From NCBI GenBank assembly GCA_902491575.1, contig CABUID010000014.1, forward strand, positions 1 through 52,257: DNA of 52,257 bases. Direction: 5' to 3'. This document shows positions 7,661 through 17,217 of the stretch, one piece after another (position 1 is the stretch's first letter; every line of letters starts with the position of its first letter). The stretch is from an uncultured Bacillota bacterium. Lineage in GTDB: Bacteria > Bacillota_I > Bacilli_A > RFN20 > CAG-631. Below the pieces are notes generated by a model, which was not told the origin of the DNA, ran no database searches, and saw only the letters and a list, made by a program, of their open reading frames with translations. Both the position numbers and the translations under genes were made by a program.

Positions 7661-8884
7661 CTAGTCATCTGATTTTACTTTTCGTATGTTAGCGATGTAT
7701 TCCTCTAATGCTTTTACCCCATCTTCTGAATAAGGAACTAGACGAGGAGTGAAATTATCTTTGTGAAAATACACTATACGTTCAACTCCGTTTCTTCCAC
7801 CACCATCATTAAATAGATCAGTATTACTTTTAACAAGTTTTACTATTTGTTTGGAAAAGTCTTTATTCATATCTTGTTGTGCTGATATAAAATTTGTATT
7901 TTGTAGTTTATTTCTAAATGCTTCAATTTCAGAAATAGAAGAGTAAGTCATCTGACAGTTTGATGTTCTAAAATTTTTATGTCCGTAAAAACTTTCTTCA
8001 CCGCTTGTAATTAATGACAGTGGTTCATTACAACATGGACATAGTATTTCTTTTTTATCTTTTTCAACCCTTTGCGATTTAGAGGTTGTTAAAGTTGGTA
8101 TTTGATTTTTTTCTGATTTTAATTTTGATTTTTTCTTAACTGCTTTATTTTTTATTTCAGTACCACTCAATGATACACCAGATAATTGAGTATCTGGAAA
8201 TGTATCTTGAATTTTAAATGGTTTAAATACAAATCGTAATTGTTTAATAAAACGACCGTCTCTAATTTTTTCAACTTTCAAATCTTTGAAAATTGCACTT
8301 AATGATTTAATAGCAGGTGTAATTATTTTTTGTGTAATTTTACGCATATCATAAGAATCAGGAATATCTAATATATGTCGCAAATATTCTACTTCAACAA
8401 CATATATACCAGTTTTTTTAAATTGCTGTAATTGCCGATATAAATTCTTAGTGTATTTAGATTGTAGTTCAGTATATTCTTTTAATTGCATGACTGTAAA
8501 ATTTTGAGTTAACTCATTAATCATATATGCAAACTTTGGATTAACTGAAATTGTAATTTGTTTGGTAATGATATTACCTTCAAATTTATCAAATAATATA
8601 AATCCACCAAAAGTAGTATCAGTTTCATAATAAGCAGCTACTCTAATTAATTTTTGATATGTTTCTTTTATTATACTGATTAGCTCACTTTCATCATAAA
8701 CTGTAATGTTACTGATTCTTTTTAAATCATTAAAAGTCAGAGTTAATTCATTTAACCCATGATCTTTCATAATGGCGCAAATAGCAAAGAATACATTAGA
8801 TTCTCTTGCATTTAATCCTTTTAATGTTATTTGATTTAAATCATTATGATATTTTAATAACAATGCGCTATTCTTTCGTTCCAT
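7661..8884 (-). CDS. rep: Replication initiator, Rep_3 superfamily
   Basis: 407 residues, minus strand. The N-terminal two winged-helix domains read as Rep_3/RepE-like: LNARESNVFFAICAIMKDHG, LTFNDLKRISNI, FTVMQLKEYTELQSKYTKNLYRQL, and ILDIPDSYDMRKITQKIITPAIKSL. The protein binds iterons and opens the origin, and iterons of 22-bp period are present 400 bp upstream. The C-terminus carries an extra Cys-rich stretch (CPCC, about residue 282) that looks like half a zinc ribbon. A leader element (8889-8907) lies immediately before the start, so translation may be controlled there. Confidence 0.88.
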   Translation of the reverse strand: MERKNSALLLKYHNDLNQITLKGLNARESNVFFAICAIMKDHGLNELTLTFNDLKRISNITVYDESELISIIKETYQKLIRVAAYYETDTTFGGFILFDKFEGNIITKQITISVNPKFAYMINELTQNFTVMQLKEYTELQSKYTKNLYRQLQQFKKTGIYVVEVEYLRHILDIPDSYDMRKITQKIITPAIKSLSAIFKDLKVEKIRDGRFIKQLRFVFKPFKIQDTFPDTQLSGVSLSGTEIKNKAVKKKSKLKSEKNQIPTLTTSKSQRVEKDKKEILCPCCNEPLSLITSGEESFYGHKNFRTSNCQMTYSSISEIEAFRNKLQNTNFISAQQDMNKDFSKQIVKLVKSNTDLFNDGGGRNGVERIVYFHKDNFTPRLVPYSEDGVKALEEYIANIRKVKSDD

Positions 8885-8888
8885 CTTT

Positions 8889-8907
8889 GCCTCCTGGGCT
8901 TATATTC
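8889..8907 (-). promoter_or_regulatory. GAATATAARCC leader element, copy 2
   Basis: On the minus strand reads GAATATAAGCCCAGGAGGC; GCC pairs GGC across CAGGA. The GGAGG inside it is the ribosome site of rep, whose ATG follows 4 nt later. Confidence 0.65.
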
Positions 8908-9139
8908 ATATGTATAAAATTGCAATATCAAAGAGAATCAAACTATTGTTAATTTATTTACACAAAGTATACTTTATTATATGTGCCTAAGTCAAGTTTA
9001 CTAGGGTACTTAATTATTTGTAAATTATTATTTCTTAATATTAGCTCAAAAAATGGGTATATAAAAATCTTAAATGTACCCTTTTTTTGAAATACTCAAA
9101 AATATCTTTTTAATCAGATAATATCTGTATTTATTCTAT

Positions 9140-9179
9140 AAAAGTACCCATTTTTTGTAACTAAAAAATGGGTACTTTT
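9140..9179. repeat. Inverted iteron pair
   Basis: AAAAGTACCCATTTTTT and its exact complement AAAAAATGGGTACTTTT, 17-bp arms with a 6-nt spacer. Probable Rep dimer operator, by analogy with other Rep_3 plasmids. Confidence 0.7.
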
Positions 9180-9279
9180 TACTATGGGTACATACCAATA
9201 AAACTAGGTAAAATCTACTCTTATACTTGTGGATAACTTTTATAAATTTAAGTTTTTTACAAAATAGCCTGTGGATAAA

Positions 9280-9368
9280 TTCAAAAAACGGGTACGTTAA
9301 CCTCAAAAAACGGATACATTAAATTCAAAAAACGGGTGCATTAACCTCAAAAAATGGGTACATATGGG
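9280..9368 (+). repeat. Four 22-bp iterons
   Basis: Units begin at 9281, 9303, 9325 and 9347 with constant 22-bp spacing. Core TCAAAAAACGG; the fourth has TGGG in place of CGGG. Typical Rep_3 binding array. Confidence 0.85.
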
Positions 9369-9400
9369 TCTGAAAACCCCAGTATTCATGCACCTCGGGC

Positions 9401-9664
9401 CACCCCCTAAAAAGAAGAAAAAAGATATAAAAAATAATTAGAAAAAAAAGGCACTTTTTTCTGATTGTTTTTATTCAAAATTCTAATTCTTATGTTTAAC
9501 AGAAGAAAATAATAATTTTAATCAGAACTCAAAATAGTGTTTCATATTATTTTAAAATAACATGAATTTTTTAATTGTCATTCACTGAATTATAGATTAT
9601 GATATAGTAAGATAATTTAATTATCTGGTTTTATTTCTCATATTAAAAAAGGGAGGTATTTTCT
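9401..9664. other. AT-rich origin flank and T4SS leader
   Basis: 264 bp without a gene. The first half is very AT-rich and would melt easily beside the iterons; the second half holds the T4SS promoter, the AGATAAT palindrome and the ribosome site of virB8. Confidence 0.55.
9575..9625 (+). promoter_or_regulatory. T4SS operon promoter with operator palindrome
   Basis: TTGTCA (9575-9580), 17-bp spacer, TATGAT (9598-9603) is a good vegetative promoter. The palindrome AGATAAT-TTA-ATTATCT (9609-9625) covers the expected start of transcription, and a related AGATAAT half-site occurs near 9115. A repressor bound here would silence the whole transfer operon. Confidence 0.65.
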
Positions 9665-10411
9665 TTGACAGATTTTAAAGAAAAAGGCACTGCCTTAGAT
9701 CCGTTCCTCAAAGGTAGAGAAGAACACTTCTCATATGTCGAGCGAATTTTAGATAGTGCAAACACTTTCAAGAAGATTGCTGTTGGTGCAACGCTAGTAG
9801 CGTTAGTAGCATCTATATCAGCAGGCTACTTGGCAACACGGAGTGAATATATTCCGTTTATTATTCGTGCAGATAAAGTAACAGGTTATACTGATGCTGT
9901 AGGTCCTGTTACACAGCAAGAATATAAGCCCACAGAGGCAGAAACAAAGTACTTCTTAACGGACTTTATTAAAAAAGTTCGTACAGTACCACTTGATCCA
10001 GTGGTATATCAAAAGAACTGGAAAGATGCTCAAATATTCTTAACAGAAGGAGCAGCTAAGAAACTTAATGCAATTAGTGAATCACAAGGCCATTTCAGTA
10101 AACTTGGCTCTTCTACCGTAGAACCTACTGTACTTGGTATTACTCGCTTATCTAACTCGGATAATACATATCAAATTCGTTGGCAAGAAGTAGATTACGG
10201 TATTAATAGTGGTCAAGGTACTCAACAAAACTATATTGGTACGTTTACTATTAAAACTGGTGAATTAGGAACTGAAGCTGATTTATATAAAAATCCACTT
10301 GGAATTAAAATTACAGATATTTCCTTCAGCCTTGAAAATGCTGCACAAAGTAATGAACCTGCTAAAAAGGCTAATAAAGCTCAACAAAATCAGAAGGCAG
10401 GTGACAAGTAA
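9665..10411 (+). CDS. virB8: T4SS inner-membrane protein VirB8
   Basis: 248 residues. The start is TTG at 9665, supported by GGGAGG 8 nt upstream and by the lack of a nearby ATG. It has a cytoplasmic N-terminus, a single membrane segment (about 37-57) and a periplasmic NTF2-like domain typical of VirB8 (EAETKYFLTDFIKKVRTVPLDPVVYQKNW; YQIRWQEVDY; YIGTFTIKT). VirB8 is a nucleation factor linking VirB4, VirB9 and VirB10. First gene of the long transfer operon; its stop overlaps the virB9 ATG by one base. Confidence 0.9.
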   Translation: MTDFKEKGTALDPFLKGREEHFSYVERILDSANTFKKIAVGATLVALVASISAGYLATRSEYIPFIIRADKVTGYTDAVGPVTQQEYKPTEAETKYFLTDFIKKVRTVPLDPVVYQKNWKDAQIFLTEGAAKKLNAISESQGHFSKLGSSTVEPTVLGITRLSNSDNTYQIRWQEVDYGINSGQGTQQNYIGTFTIKTGELGTEADLYKNPLGIKITDISFSLENAAQSNEPAKKANKAQQNQKAGDK

Positions 10412-11553
10412 TGAAATCTAAAGCTCGTAAATTATGTATTGCTATGTCACTTGCAACTATGTGTATAGGTGGTACTTCGTTTGCTGCTATTGAACCTGGT
10501 TATATTACACCTCATGATAGTAATTTAACAGGCTCAAATGTTGTCTACACGTATGATCAAAACAATCAATTTAAAGTGCGTGGTAAGCTAGGGTATTTAA
10601 CGGACTTAACACTTGGTCGTAATGAAAAACTAACTAGCATCGTTGCAGGTAATACTGATGATTGGAAAGTATCAACGGCTGTAGTTGATCAAACACCTCA
10701 TGTATACTTAAAACCTGTAGTGAAAGAAGCTAAAACTACAAACTTGATTGTTAATACTAATAAACGTTCGTATCGTTTTATTGTTAGACAAGATGAGTAC
10801 TATGATGATGTTGTATCTTTTAACAATCTAACGCCTGCTGTAGATTCAACTACTACCATTAATCAAAGTAGTACTCAAAAAGATTCTACTGGTACAGTAG
10901 AGCAAATCAATCGTGACTATAAGTATGAAAAAGCACAAAATGTGCGGAAAACGTTAATTCCTAATAGTATTTGGGATGATGGTATAAAGACATATATTGA
11001 AGTACCTACAACAAACATTAGAAATTTACCTGTAGTATATTCTGTTGATAAAAAAGGTAAATTATCTATGGTAAATAGTCGTTTGCAAGGTCATTATATT
11101 GTTATTGATACCGTATTAGCTCGTTTACAACTCCGATTTAAAACAGATTCGTATTTAACTGTTGTCAATAATAAAGAAGCAGGCGTTAAACCTGTTAAGG
11201 TAAAAGAGTTAAATCAAACTCTTAATCAAGTTGATATAGTACCTTCTGTTCATAATAATGAAGTGGGTATTCCTCTTCAATCAGTAAATACAGAACAAAT
11301 TAAGACTGATAAACAAAGTAAATCATCTGATTTGGATCAAGTTAAACAAGCCTTGCAACAATCTATTAAAGATACGGTTAATCACGCTAAAATAGATATA
11401 CAAGGTAAACCTCGAATCATTATTACTCGTGATAGTGATAATAATCCTGTGAGCAATGTAACTAGTGTTGCAACAACAAATCCTGATCATTCAATTGATT
11501 GGGTTCCTCTAAAAGATAGAATTGCTAATCTACAGAAAGGAGGAACTAAATAA
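10411..11553 (+). CDS. virB9: T4SS outer-membrane/periplasmic protein VirB9
   Basis: 380 residues. A signal peptide ends near residue 25 (GTSFA). The N-terminal region has the repeated strands of VirB9/TrbG/CagX (VYTYDQNNQFKVRGKLGYLT; IVNTNKRSYRFIVRQDE), and the C-terminal lobe contains WDDGIKTYIEVPT and LPVVYSVDKKGKL, the part that joins VirB7 and VirB10 in the core complex. The extra C-terminal 100 residues are less conserved. It overlaps both neighbours by one base, so translation is coupled. Confidence 0.9.
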   Translation: MKSKARKLCIAMSLATMCIGGTSFAAIEPGYITPHDSNLTGSNVVYTYDQNNQFKVRGKLGYLTDLTLGRNEKLTSIVAGNTDDWKVSTAVVDQTPHVYLKPVVKEAKTTNLIVNTNKRSYRFIVRQDEYYDDVVSFNNLTPAVDSTTTINQSSTQKDSTGTVEQINRDYKYEKAQNVRKTLIPNSIWDDGIKTYIEVPTTNIRNLPVVYSVDKKGKLSMVNSRLQGHYIVIDTVLARLQLRFKTDSYLTVVNNKEAGVKPVKVKELNQTLNQVDIVPSVHNNEVGIPLQSVNTEQIKTDKQSKSSDLDQVKQALQQSIKDTVNHAKIDIQGKPRIIITRDSDNNPVSNVTSVATTNPDHSIDWVPLKDRIANLQKGGTK

Positions 11554-12917
11554 TGTCTATTAGAGATATGTTTAATAAGATATTAGGTAAACGTGAACCT
11601 GATGAATTTACTAATTTTGATTCTGAAACAGAAGCTGAATTAGGTGATACATCTCGTAATGAACATAAACCCGATGAGGAACAACTTAATGATACAGAAA
11701 GCTTTGATGATGATGTAGAAGCCGCTACATTCTCTAATGATGATACTAAACCTGCTGTAAAAGGCTTTAAAAAAGGCGCTGTATATGGTGCTATAGGCCT
11801 TATTGCATTTGGTTCAGCAGCTGCTATGGTAATGCATAATATGGATAGTGGTAATAATAAGACTAATTCTAATCAATCAAGCTCTTCTGTTGGCGTAAAT
11901 AGTGCTAATGGCGGTTCTGTAGCAGGCCCTGATTTAGGGTTCGATTCTTATGCATCAATGGGACAGTATGATAATGAGAAAAAACTAGATGTAGCCTCTA
12001 AGAAAAAAACAGGCGCCCCTGGTTATAGTAATGTTGCAGGTACACAAACTGTACCACAAGCAAGCGGTAATAATACCGTTAGACAAGTTCCTAATCGTGT
12101 AGGAACAGGTTCTTATAATGCTTCTGCTCCAGTTTCTAGTGGTGGTTCTTCTAACTATCAATCGGTATCTGGAAATGCAGGTGGTAGCTCTATCACAAGT
12201 CGTAATAATCCATATGCTAGTGCTATTGCGTTTGCATTAAGTGGTGGTAATGCTGTTAGTGATTCTGTTTCGGATTCTAGTGATAGTTCTGATTCTAGTT
12301 CTTCTACAACAACAAGTACTCCTGATTATAGTAGTTATACATCCGCTGATCGTGTGTTGCTAACAGGTACACTTGTACCAGTAACACTTATAACTGGTAT
12401 TGATTCCTCACTTAATGGCTCTGTAACGGCGCAAGTTCGTGAAAATGTATATGATTCTATTACAGGTTCATCTATTTTGATTCCTGCTGGCTCTCGCTTA
12501 ATTGGTGAATATGACGGTAGTGGAATGAATGCAGGTCGTGTATCTGTTAAATTTACTCGTATTATGTTCCCTGATGGCAATAGTGTTGCTTTAAACAATT
12601 CGTTAGGTGTTGATGCAATGGGCTTTGGTGGTGTAAAAGATTTGTATTCTGAACATACTGGTAAAGCTGTTGGCGCATCCTTTATTACAAGCCTATTAGC
12701 AGGTATTGCAGGTTCCTCTAGTGATGGTAGCGGAACTGATAATCGTTCATCTGGTCAAGAAGCTATTAATCATGCAATTTCTAATGTGTTAAACACTGGC
12801 AATGAAATCGTTAAGAAAAAATTAGAAGTTGGCGCAACAGCTATTATTCGGCCAGGATTTGAATTTAATGTAATGTTAAATTCTGATTTAGCTCTTGATC
12901 CATATTATGGTGAATAA
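11553..12917 (+). CDS. virB10: T4SS core protein VirB10
   Basis: 454 residues. An acidic cytoplasmic N-terminus (1-73) precedes a membrane segment (about 75-95). A long Ser/Asn/Gly-rich periplasmic linker (about 100-260) takes the place of the usual Pro-rich one. The C-terminal TrbI/VirB10 barrel follows (RVLLTGTLVPVTLITGI; SSILIPAGSRLIGEYDGSG; RVSVKFTRIMFPDG). It bridges the inner and outer membranes and senses ATP use by VirD4/VirB11. The serine-aspartate run near residue 240 is low complexity. Confidence 0.92.
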   Translation: MSIRDMFNKILGKREPDEFTNFDSETEAELGDTSRNEHKPDEEQLNDTESFDDDVEAATFSNDDTKPAVKGFKKGAVYGAIGLIAFGSAAAMVMHNMDSGNNKTNSNQSSSSVGVNSANGGSVAGPDLGFDSYASMGQYDNEKKLDVASKKKTGAPGYSNVAGTQTVPQASGNNTVRQVPNRVGTGSYNASAPVSSGGSSNYQSVSGNAGGSSITSRNNPYASAIAFALSGGNAVSDSVSDSSDSSDSSSSTTTSTPDYSSYTSADRVLLTGTLVPVTLITGIDSSLNGSVTAQVRENVYDSITGSSILIPAGSRLIGEYDGSGMNAGRVSVKFTRIMFPDGNSVALNNSLGVDAMGFGGVKDLYSEHTGKAVGASFITSLLAGIAGSSSDGSGTDNRSSGQEAINHAISNVLNTGNEIVKKKLEVGATAIIRPGFEFNVMLNSDLALDPYYGE

Positions 12918-12919
12918 TT

Positions 12920-15013
12920 ATGATTAGGGTTTTACTAGCTTTAATTACATTATGTATAGATTTAGCTTGTTCTACTCAATTATTAGCCTCTTATGTTCAT
13001 TATGATCCACTAATAGGTCCACCTATATTTATTATTGGTGAAACGCCTTATTATTGGTTTTTCAAATATTTAATTTGGATTGCTTTATTCGGAAAATATG
13101 TTCCTTCGTTGGTTATAAAGTCTGCATTCCCTTTATTAGTTTGGCTTGTTACTATGATTGGTATTGGCTTTATTAACATGAAAAAACCAGTAAAAGATTA
13201 TCATGGCAATGCATCTTATGCTGAATTTTCGGATATTAAGAAAATGGGATTTTTCCCTAAGTCTGGTGTTATTTGCGGAATTCAAGAAACTGGATTGCTC
13301 CGTAAAGAAGCATTGACTAATGTATTAGGAACATTAATTTCACCTCAAAAAATTAATTCATGGCTAATGACATGGGGTAAAAAACTCGGTTTATACAAAT
13401 ACAAGTATATTAAGCATGATGATAAGCATCATATGATTGTCTTAGCTCCAACTCGTTCTGGTAAAGGTGTTGGCTTAATTGTTCCAACACTATTAGGGGA
13501 ATGGAAAGGGTCTTGTATTGTAACCGATATTAAAGGTGAAAACTGGGGGATAACAGCAGGCTATCGTCAAAAAGTAATGGGGCAAAAGGTTATAAAATTT
13601 GAACCTACTGCATCCGATGGAACATCGGCACGATTTAATCCGTTTAATGAAGTAAGATTTGGTACAAAATATGAAATTAGTGACATTCAGAATGTCGCAG
13701 GGATTATTGTTGATCCTGAAGGTAAAGGCGATTTGGATCACTGGAAATTATCTGCTCGTAACTTGCTTGTAGGATTGATTTGTCATATGCATTATGCACA
13801 TATTATTAATCCTACAGAAAATGCACCTTTAACTTTAAATCAATTAGCTAGTACGTTAAAAAATTCACTAGTACCAGATCCAGATAATCCTGGAAACTAT
13901 AAAGCCTTAGGTTTTTTTGAATCTGTTGAATCGTTAACTCAATATAAACATTGGCCAGAAGAAGGGATGCCAATGGAAACGATTGATGCTGATCGTAATA
14001 GTAAAACCTATGGGGAACGCAAAATGATTACTGTCACTACAGAACATATGCGTACTTTATATCCAGAAGCTACTAATCTAACTGTTCCAGGTCTCAATAC
14101 AACGCATCCTATTGCGTTTGAATCGTTTATTGATATTGCTTCAAAAGCGGAAAATGAACGGGCTTCCGTTGTTTCTACCGCTAATGCCTTATTAACCCTA
14201 TATTCTGATCCTGTTCTTGCTATGAATACATATGAAAGTGATTTCACATTGTATGACATTATGAACTATAAGGATCCTGTTACGTTATATCTAATTACTC
14301 CGCCTTCTGATATTAAACGTATTCAACCATTATTCCGTTTACTTGTTGAAATGATTGTTCGCCATAATACTCGAGATATGAAATTTGAAGATGGTAAACA
14401 AGTTGATACCTTTAAGCATAGGTGTTTATTGTTACTTGATGAATTTCCTGCACTGGGTCGTATGGATACCTTTGAAGAACAGTTAGCATACATTGCGGGG
14501 TATGGATTAAAAGCGTTTATGATATGTCAAGGTTTACCACAGTTACAAAAAATTTACACAAAAGAAAATTCTATTGTAACTAACTGTCATATTCAGATTT
14601 TTTATGCACCAAATGATAATGTCACAGCTGATGAAATTGAAAAGCAGCTAGGTAAATATACTGAAGAAGTTGAAACTTGGTCTAAACAACCTGGATTCTT
14701 TCAAGGTAAATCCCATAGTAATAGCTATATTGCTAAAAGTTTAATGACGGCTGATGAATCAAAACGGATGGGCGATAAAGAATTAATTTTTATGACTGGC
14801 GAAAAGCCTATTTTGACTGAAAAAGTAAAGTATTATATGGATTCGTATTTTAGTTCTCGTGTTATGAATGCACCTGCTAAATCAGATGTTATTCCAAAAT
14901 TAAATTCTCCTAACACACAACCTACAACTCTCACACAAACACAACCAACAAAACATGAAACTAAACCATCCACTAATACGGTAGATGATATTGTAATTGA
15001 AAAAATAATTTAG
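12920..15013 (+). CDS. virD4: Coupling protein VirD4/TraG
   Basis: 697 residues. Three N-terminal membrane segments (within about 1-85) precede the ATPase domain. Walker A is APTRSGKG (176-183) and Walker B is LLLLDEFPALG; the DEFPALGRMDTFEEQLAYIAGYG block is diagnostic for TraG/VirD4. It recruits the relaxase-DNA complex to the channel. The C-terminal tail is Thr/Gln/Pro-rich and probably disordered. It is placed inside the virB operon between virB10 and virB11, which is an unusual position. Confidence 0.95.
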   Translation: MIRVLLALITLCIDLACSTQLLASYVHYDPLIGPPIFIIGETPYYWFFKYLIWIALFGKYVPSLVIKSAFPLLVWLVTMIGIGFINMKKPVKDYHGNASYAEFSDIKKMGFFPKSGVICGIQETGLLRKEALTNVLGTLISPQKINSWLMTWGKKLGLYKYKYIKHDDKHHMIVLAPTRSGKGVGLIVPTLLGEWKGSCIVTDIKGENWGITAGYRQKVMGQKVIKFEPTASDGTSARFNPFNEVRFGTKYEISDIQNVAGIIVDPEGKGDLDHWKLSARNLLVGLICHMHYAHIINPTENAPLTLNQLASTLKNSLVPDPDNPGNYKALGFFESVESLTQYKHWPEEGMPMETIDADRNSKTYGERKMITVTTEHMRTLYPEATNLTVPGLNTTHPIAFESFIDIASKAENERASVVSTANALLTLYSDPVLAMNTYESDFTLYDIMNYKDPVTLYLITPPSDIKRIQPLFRLLVEMIVRHNTRDMKFEDGKQVDTFKHRCLLLLDEFPALGRMDTFEEQLAYIAGYGLKAFMICQGLPQLQKIYTKENSIVTNCHIQIFYAPNDNVTADEIEKQLGKYTEEVETWSKQPGFFQGKSHSNSYIAKSLMTADESKRMGDKELIFMTGEKPILTEKVKYYMDSYFSSRVMNAPAKSDVIPKLNSPNTQPTTLTQTQPTKHETKPSTNTVDDIVIEKII

Positions 15014-15023
15014 GTGAAATAAT

Positions 15024-15377
15024 ATGGCTAAAAAAAGTACGCTATTTACAGCGTTAAAGAAATCTATTGATGCAAAAAAACGATTAGAAAAACATGATAG
15101 TGCGATAAATAAACATGAGCAAGAGATTGAACGTCTTAAAAGTTTAATTATAAAAGATAGTTTAATAGCTGAAGCTACAGGGGCTAATGAAATGTTTTCA
15201 GAATTTGGCTTTGAGAGCGTTGAAATTCGTCTTGGGGCCTTATTATATGCCAATGAGTATATAAAGGCCTCTGACGACGAAAATAGGGCCTTAGATGAGT
15301 TCTATACGAAAGGAAAGGCGTACTTAGAATCTCTATCCTCTGAACCATCTGAAGTTATTAATTCAATTGGTGAATAA
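15024..15377 (+). CDS. Small hypothetical T4SS-operon protein
   Basis: 117 residues, no signal peptide. It is highly charged, with a helical N-terminus (KKSIDAKKRLEKHDSAINKHEQEIERLKS) that looks like a coiled coil. No family recognised. It lies between virD4 and virB11; its stop codon lies one base before the virB11 ATG, so they are probably translated together. Its position suggests a cytoplasmic helper of the ATPases, which is inference only. Confidence 0.65.
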   Translation: MAKKSTLFTALKKSIDAKKRLEKHDSAINKHEQEIERLKSLIIKDSLIAEATGANEMFSEFGFESVEIRLGALLYANEYIKASDDENRALDEFYTKGKAYLESLSSEPSEVINSIGE

Positions 15378-15378
15378 G

Positions 15379-16401
15379 ATGACTGAAACAAATACACAAG
15401 AAGCTATTAATAAAAAAGTTAATAGTATGCTTGAATTTTCTTTTGGTCGATTATGGCCTATATTACAACAAGATACAATTGGGGAAGTGTATGTTAATGA
15501 AGATGGCTATGTATTTGTTAATGATTTAACCACAGGGAAACAAATAACAGATATATACTTATCTCCGTCTGAATCTAAAGTTCTTATTGAGGCGGTGGCA
15601 GGTGCTGTTAATGAAGTGATTAATAATGATCGTCCACATTTGGGGTGTGAATTGTATTCGTTAAATGCTCGTTTTCAAGCACAGTTACCACCGCTAGTTA
15701 GGAATCCAACATTTATGATTCGTAAAAAAGCATCTACTATATTCTCGTTTGAAGAATATATTCAAAAGGGGTTTATTACAAAAGAAGGCGCTGATTATTT
15801 AGTTAACGCCGTAAAAGAACATAAAAATATATTAGTAACAGGCGGGACTGGTACAGGGAAAACTACATTTCTCAACACATTATTGAAGTGTGTTGAATTA
15901 TATACTCCATATGATCGAACGGTTATCTTAGAGGATTTAAGTGAATTACAATCCAATATTAATGATTGTTTACGAATGCAAACTAGAGTAGATGCTGATC
16001 CGAACAAAAGCGTTACGATGCAAACATTGATTTGGCTATCAATGCGTAATTCTCCGAATCGAATTATCGTTGGGGAAGTTCGTGATGGTTCTGCTTACGA
16101 TTTGTTAAAAGGATGGAATACAGGCCATCCAGGTGGATTTGGAACAACTCATGCAAATGGGGCATTAGAAGGATTAGATCGTTTGGAATCGTTAATTTAT
16201 GAAAATCCAACGGCTAAAGGTAATTTTAGACAATTGTTAGGTCAAGCCGTCAATATAATTGTTGATATTGGCCGTATTGATATTCCTAACGGCCCTTCTA
16301 AACGCTTTATTCGTGACATTATTGAAGTGAAGGGGTTTAACCGTCATACAGAATCATATGACACAAGTATTATTTATCATAAGGAAGGAAGTGAACCATG
16401 A
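15379..16401 (+). CDS. virB11: T4SS ATPase VirB11
   Basis: 340 residues from the ATG at 15379. Upstream in-frame TTG (15367) and GTG (15370) would overlap the previous gene further and have no better ribosome site. Walker A is GGTGTGKTT (155-163), then VILEDLSELQ (Asp box), RIIVGEVRDGSAYDLLKGWNTGHPGG (Walker B and His box) and TTHANGALEGLDRL. This is the hexameric traffic ATPase at the base of the channel that switches between pilus assembly and DNA export. Confidence 0.93.
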   Translation: MTETNTQEAINKKVNSMLEFSFGRLWPILQQDTIGEVYVNEDGYVFVNDLTTGKQITDIYLSPSESKVLIEAVAGAVNEVINNDRPHLGCELYSLNARFQAQLPPLVRNPTFMIRKKASTIFSFEEYIQKGFITKEGADYLVNAVKEHKNILVTGGTGTGKTTFLNTLLKCVELYTPYDRTVILEDLSELQSNINDCLRMQTRVDADPNKSVTMQTLIWLSMRNSPNRIIVGEVRDGSAYDLLKGWNTGHPGGFGTTHANGALEGLDRLESLIYENPTAKGNFRQLLGQAVNIIVDIGRIDIPNGPSKRFIRDIIEVKGFNRHTESYDTSIIYHKEGSEP

Positions 16402-16775
16402 TGAGCCGTCACAAGTATACTCATAAAGATATTAAAAATCCGTTTGAGCTTTATGAGCCAGATGTTGACGATATAAGCGTAACTCTACCCACCTCTGATG
16501 AATCTGAACAGGATGAAACAATTGATGTTGAAAAAACAGATAAACCTGTTAAAGATATGACGAAAGAAGAAAAATTCAAATACTATGCGGAAAAGCGTGT
16601 GAATACAATCCTAAAAGAATTAGCAGGATTAAGTGATATGGCCTCTACTTATGCAGGTGTTTACGATAAACCTATGGTAGATGCTATGATGATGACTATT
16701 TCATCTGCTACTAATTCCACTAAGGAAATATTTCAGAAACGGGCCCATGTATTACCAACATTTTCATTTGATTAA
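16398..16775 (+). CDS. Hypothetical cytoplasmic protein in T4SS operon
   Basis: 125 residues, overlapping the virB11 stop by 4 nt. The acidic, low-complexity N-terminal half (TSDESEQDETIDVEKTDKP) precedes a helical C-terminal half. No membrane segment or signal peptide and no family recognised. Translational coupling with virB11 suggests a partner or chaperone of the ATPase. Confidence 0.6.
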   Translation: MMSRHKYTHKDIKNPFELYEPDVDDISVTLPTSDESEQDETIDVEKTDKPVKDMTKEEKFKYYAEKRVNTILKELAGLSDMASTYAGVYDKPMVDAMMMTISSATNSTKEIFQKRAHVLPTFSFD

Positions 16776-16800
16776 TGCTGATTTAAGAAAGGATTCTTTT

Positions 16801-17172
16801 ATGAACTCTACAAAATTAAAACAACAAGCTAAACGTGTTACTACTATGGTAGGTTCCCAGATGATACTAGCAGCTGCTACGATGCAGACCTTTGCTTATA
16901 GTACAGATGGAACTACGGGTATCGGCGGTCATGCTTGGCCTTGGACAAAGTTCTTACAATCTTTAATGCAAGAACTTACAGGCCCATTACCAATGATTTT
17001 AGGTATTATGGGTATTGTTGGCGCAGCGATTGCTTTATTCTCTGGTAATGGTGGCGATGGTACTCGTAAATTTATTTTGTTGATTTTTGTTATTTCTATT
17101 GCGTTAGCAGCTCCATCCCTAATGGATATGCTTTCCTTAGGGGCAACTGGTTCTGGTTTCGTAATTCCTTAA
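16801..17172 (+). CDS. virB2: Major pilin VirB2/TrbC
   Basis: 123 residues from the ATG at 16801, preceded by AAAGGA; a longer frame from 16747 overlaps the previous gene and lacks a site. A signal peptide ends near residue 32 (AAATMQTFA). The mature part has the two TrbC/VirB2 hydrophobic helices around a small glycine-rich loop (LPMILGIMGIVGAAIALFSG; FILLIFVISIALAAPSLM). It forms the conjugative pilus. A TraF-type peptidase further down the operon suggests that the pilin may be cyclised. Confidence 0.85.
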   Translation: MNSTKLKQQAKRVTTMVGSQMILAAATMQTFAYSTDGTTGIGGHAWPWTKFLQSLMQELTGPLPMILGIMGIVGAAIALFSGNGGDGTRKFILLIFVISIALAAPSLMDMLSLGATGSGFVIP

Positions 17173-17183
17173 CTTGATTTGAT

Positions 17184-17202
17184 GAATATAAGCCTATAAG
17201 GC
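17184..17202 (+). promoter_or_regulatory. GAATATAARCC leader element, copy 3
   Basis: GAATATAAGCCTATAAGGC; GCC pairs GGC across TATAA. The only copy inside the T4SS operon, placed exactly between the two pilin genes, so it may be an internal promoter, processing or translation control site. Confidence 0.6.
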
Positions 17203-17217
17203 AGTTAGGTGTAGTGA

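Larger units (their letters stand above)
8985..9400. other. oriV: Plasmid replication origin (iterons, DnaA boxes)
   Basis: Four direct iterons of exactly 22-bp period start at 9281, 9303, 9325 and 9347 (core TCAAAAAACGGGTACRTTAA, with small variations). Two perfect DnaA boxes TGTGGATAA lie at 9228-9236 and 9270-9278. Further iteron-like copies occur upstream: plus strand at 9046-9060, minus strand at about 9075-9093, and a perfect 17-bp inverted repeat at 9140-9156/9163-9179 whose arms each contain AAAAAATGGGTAC. Inverted iterons of this kind usually serve Rep autoregulation. An AT-rich stretch follows to 9560. Confidence 0.85.
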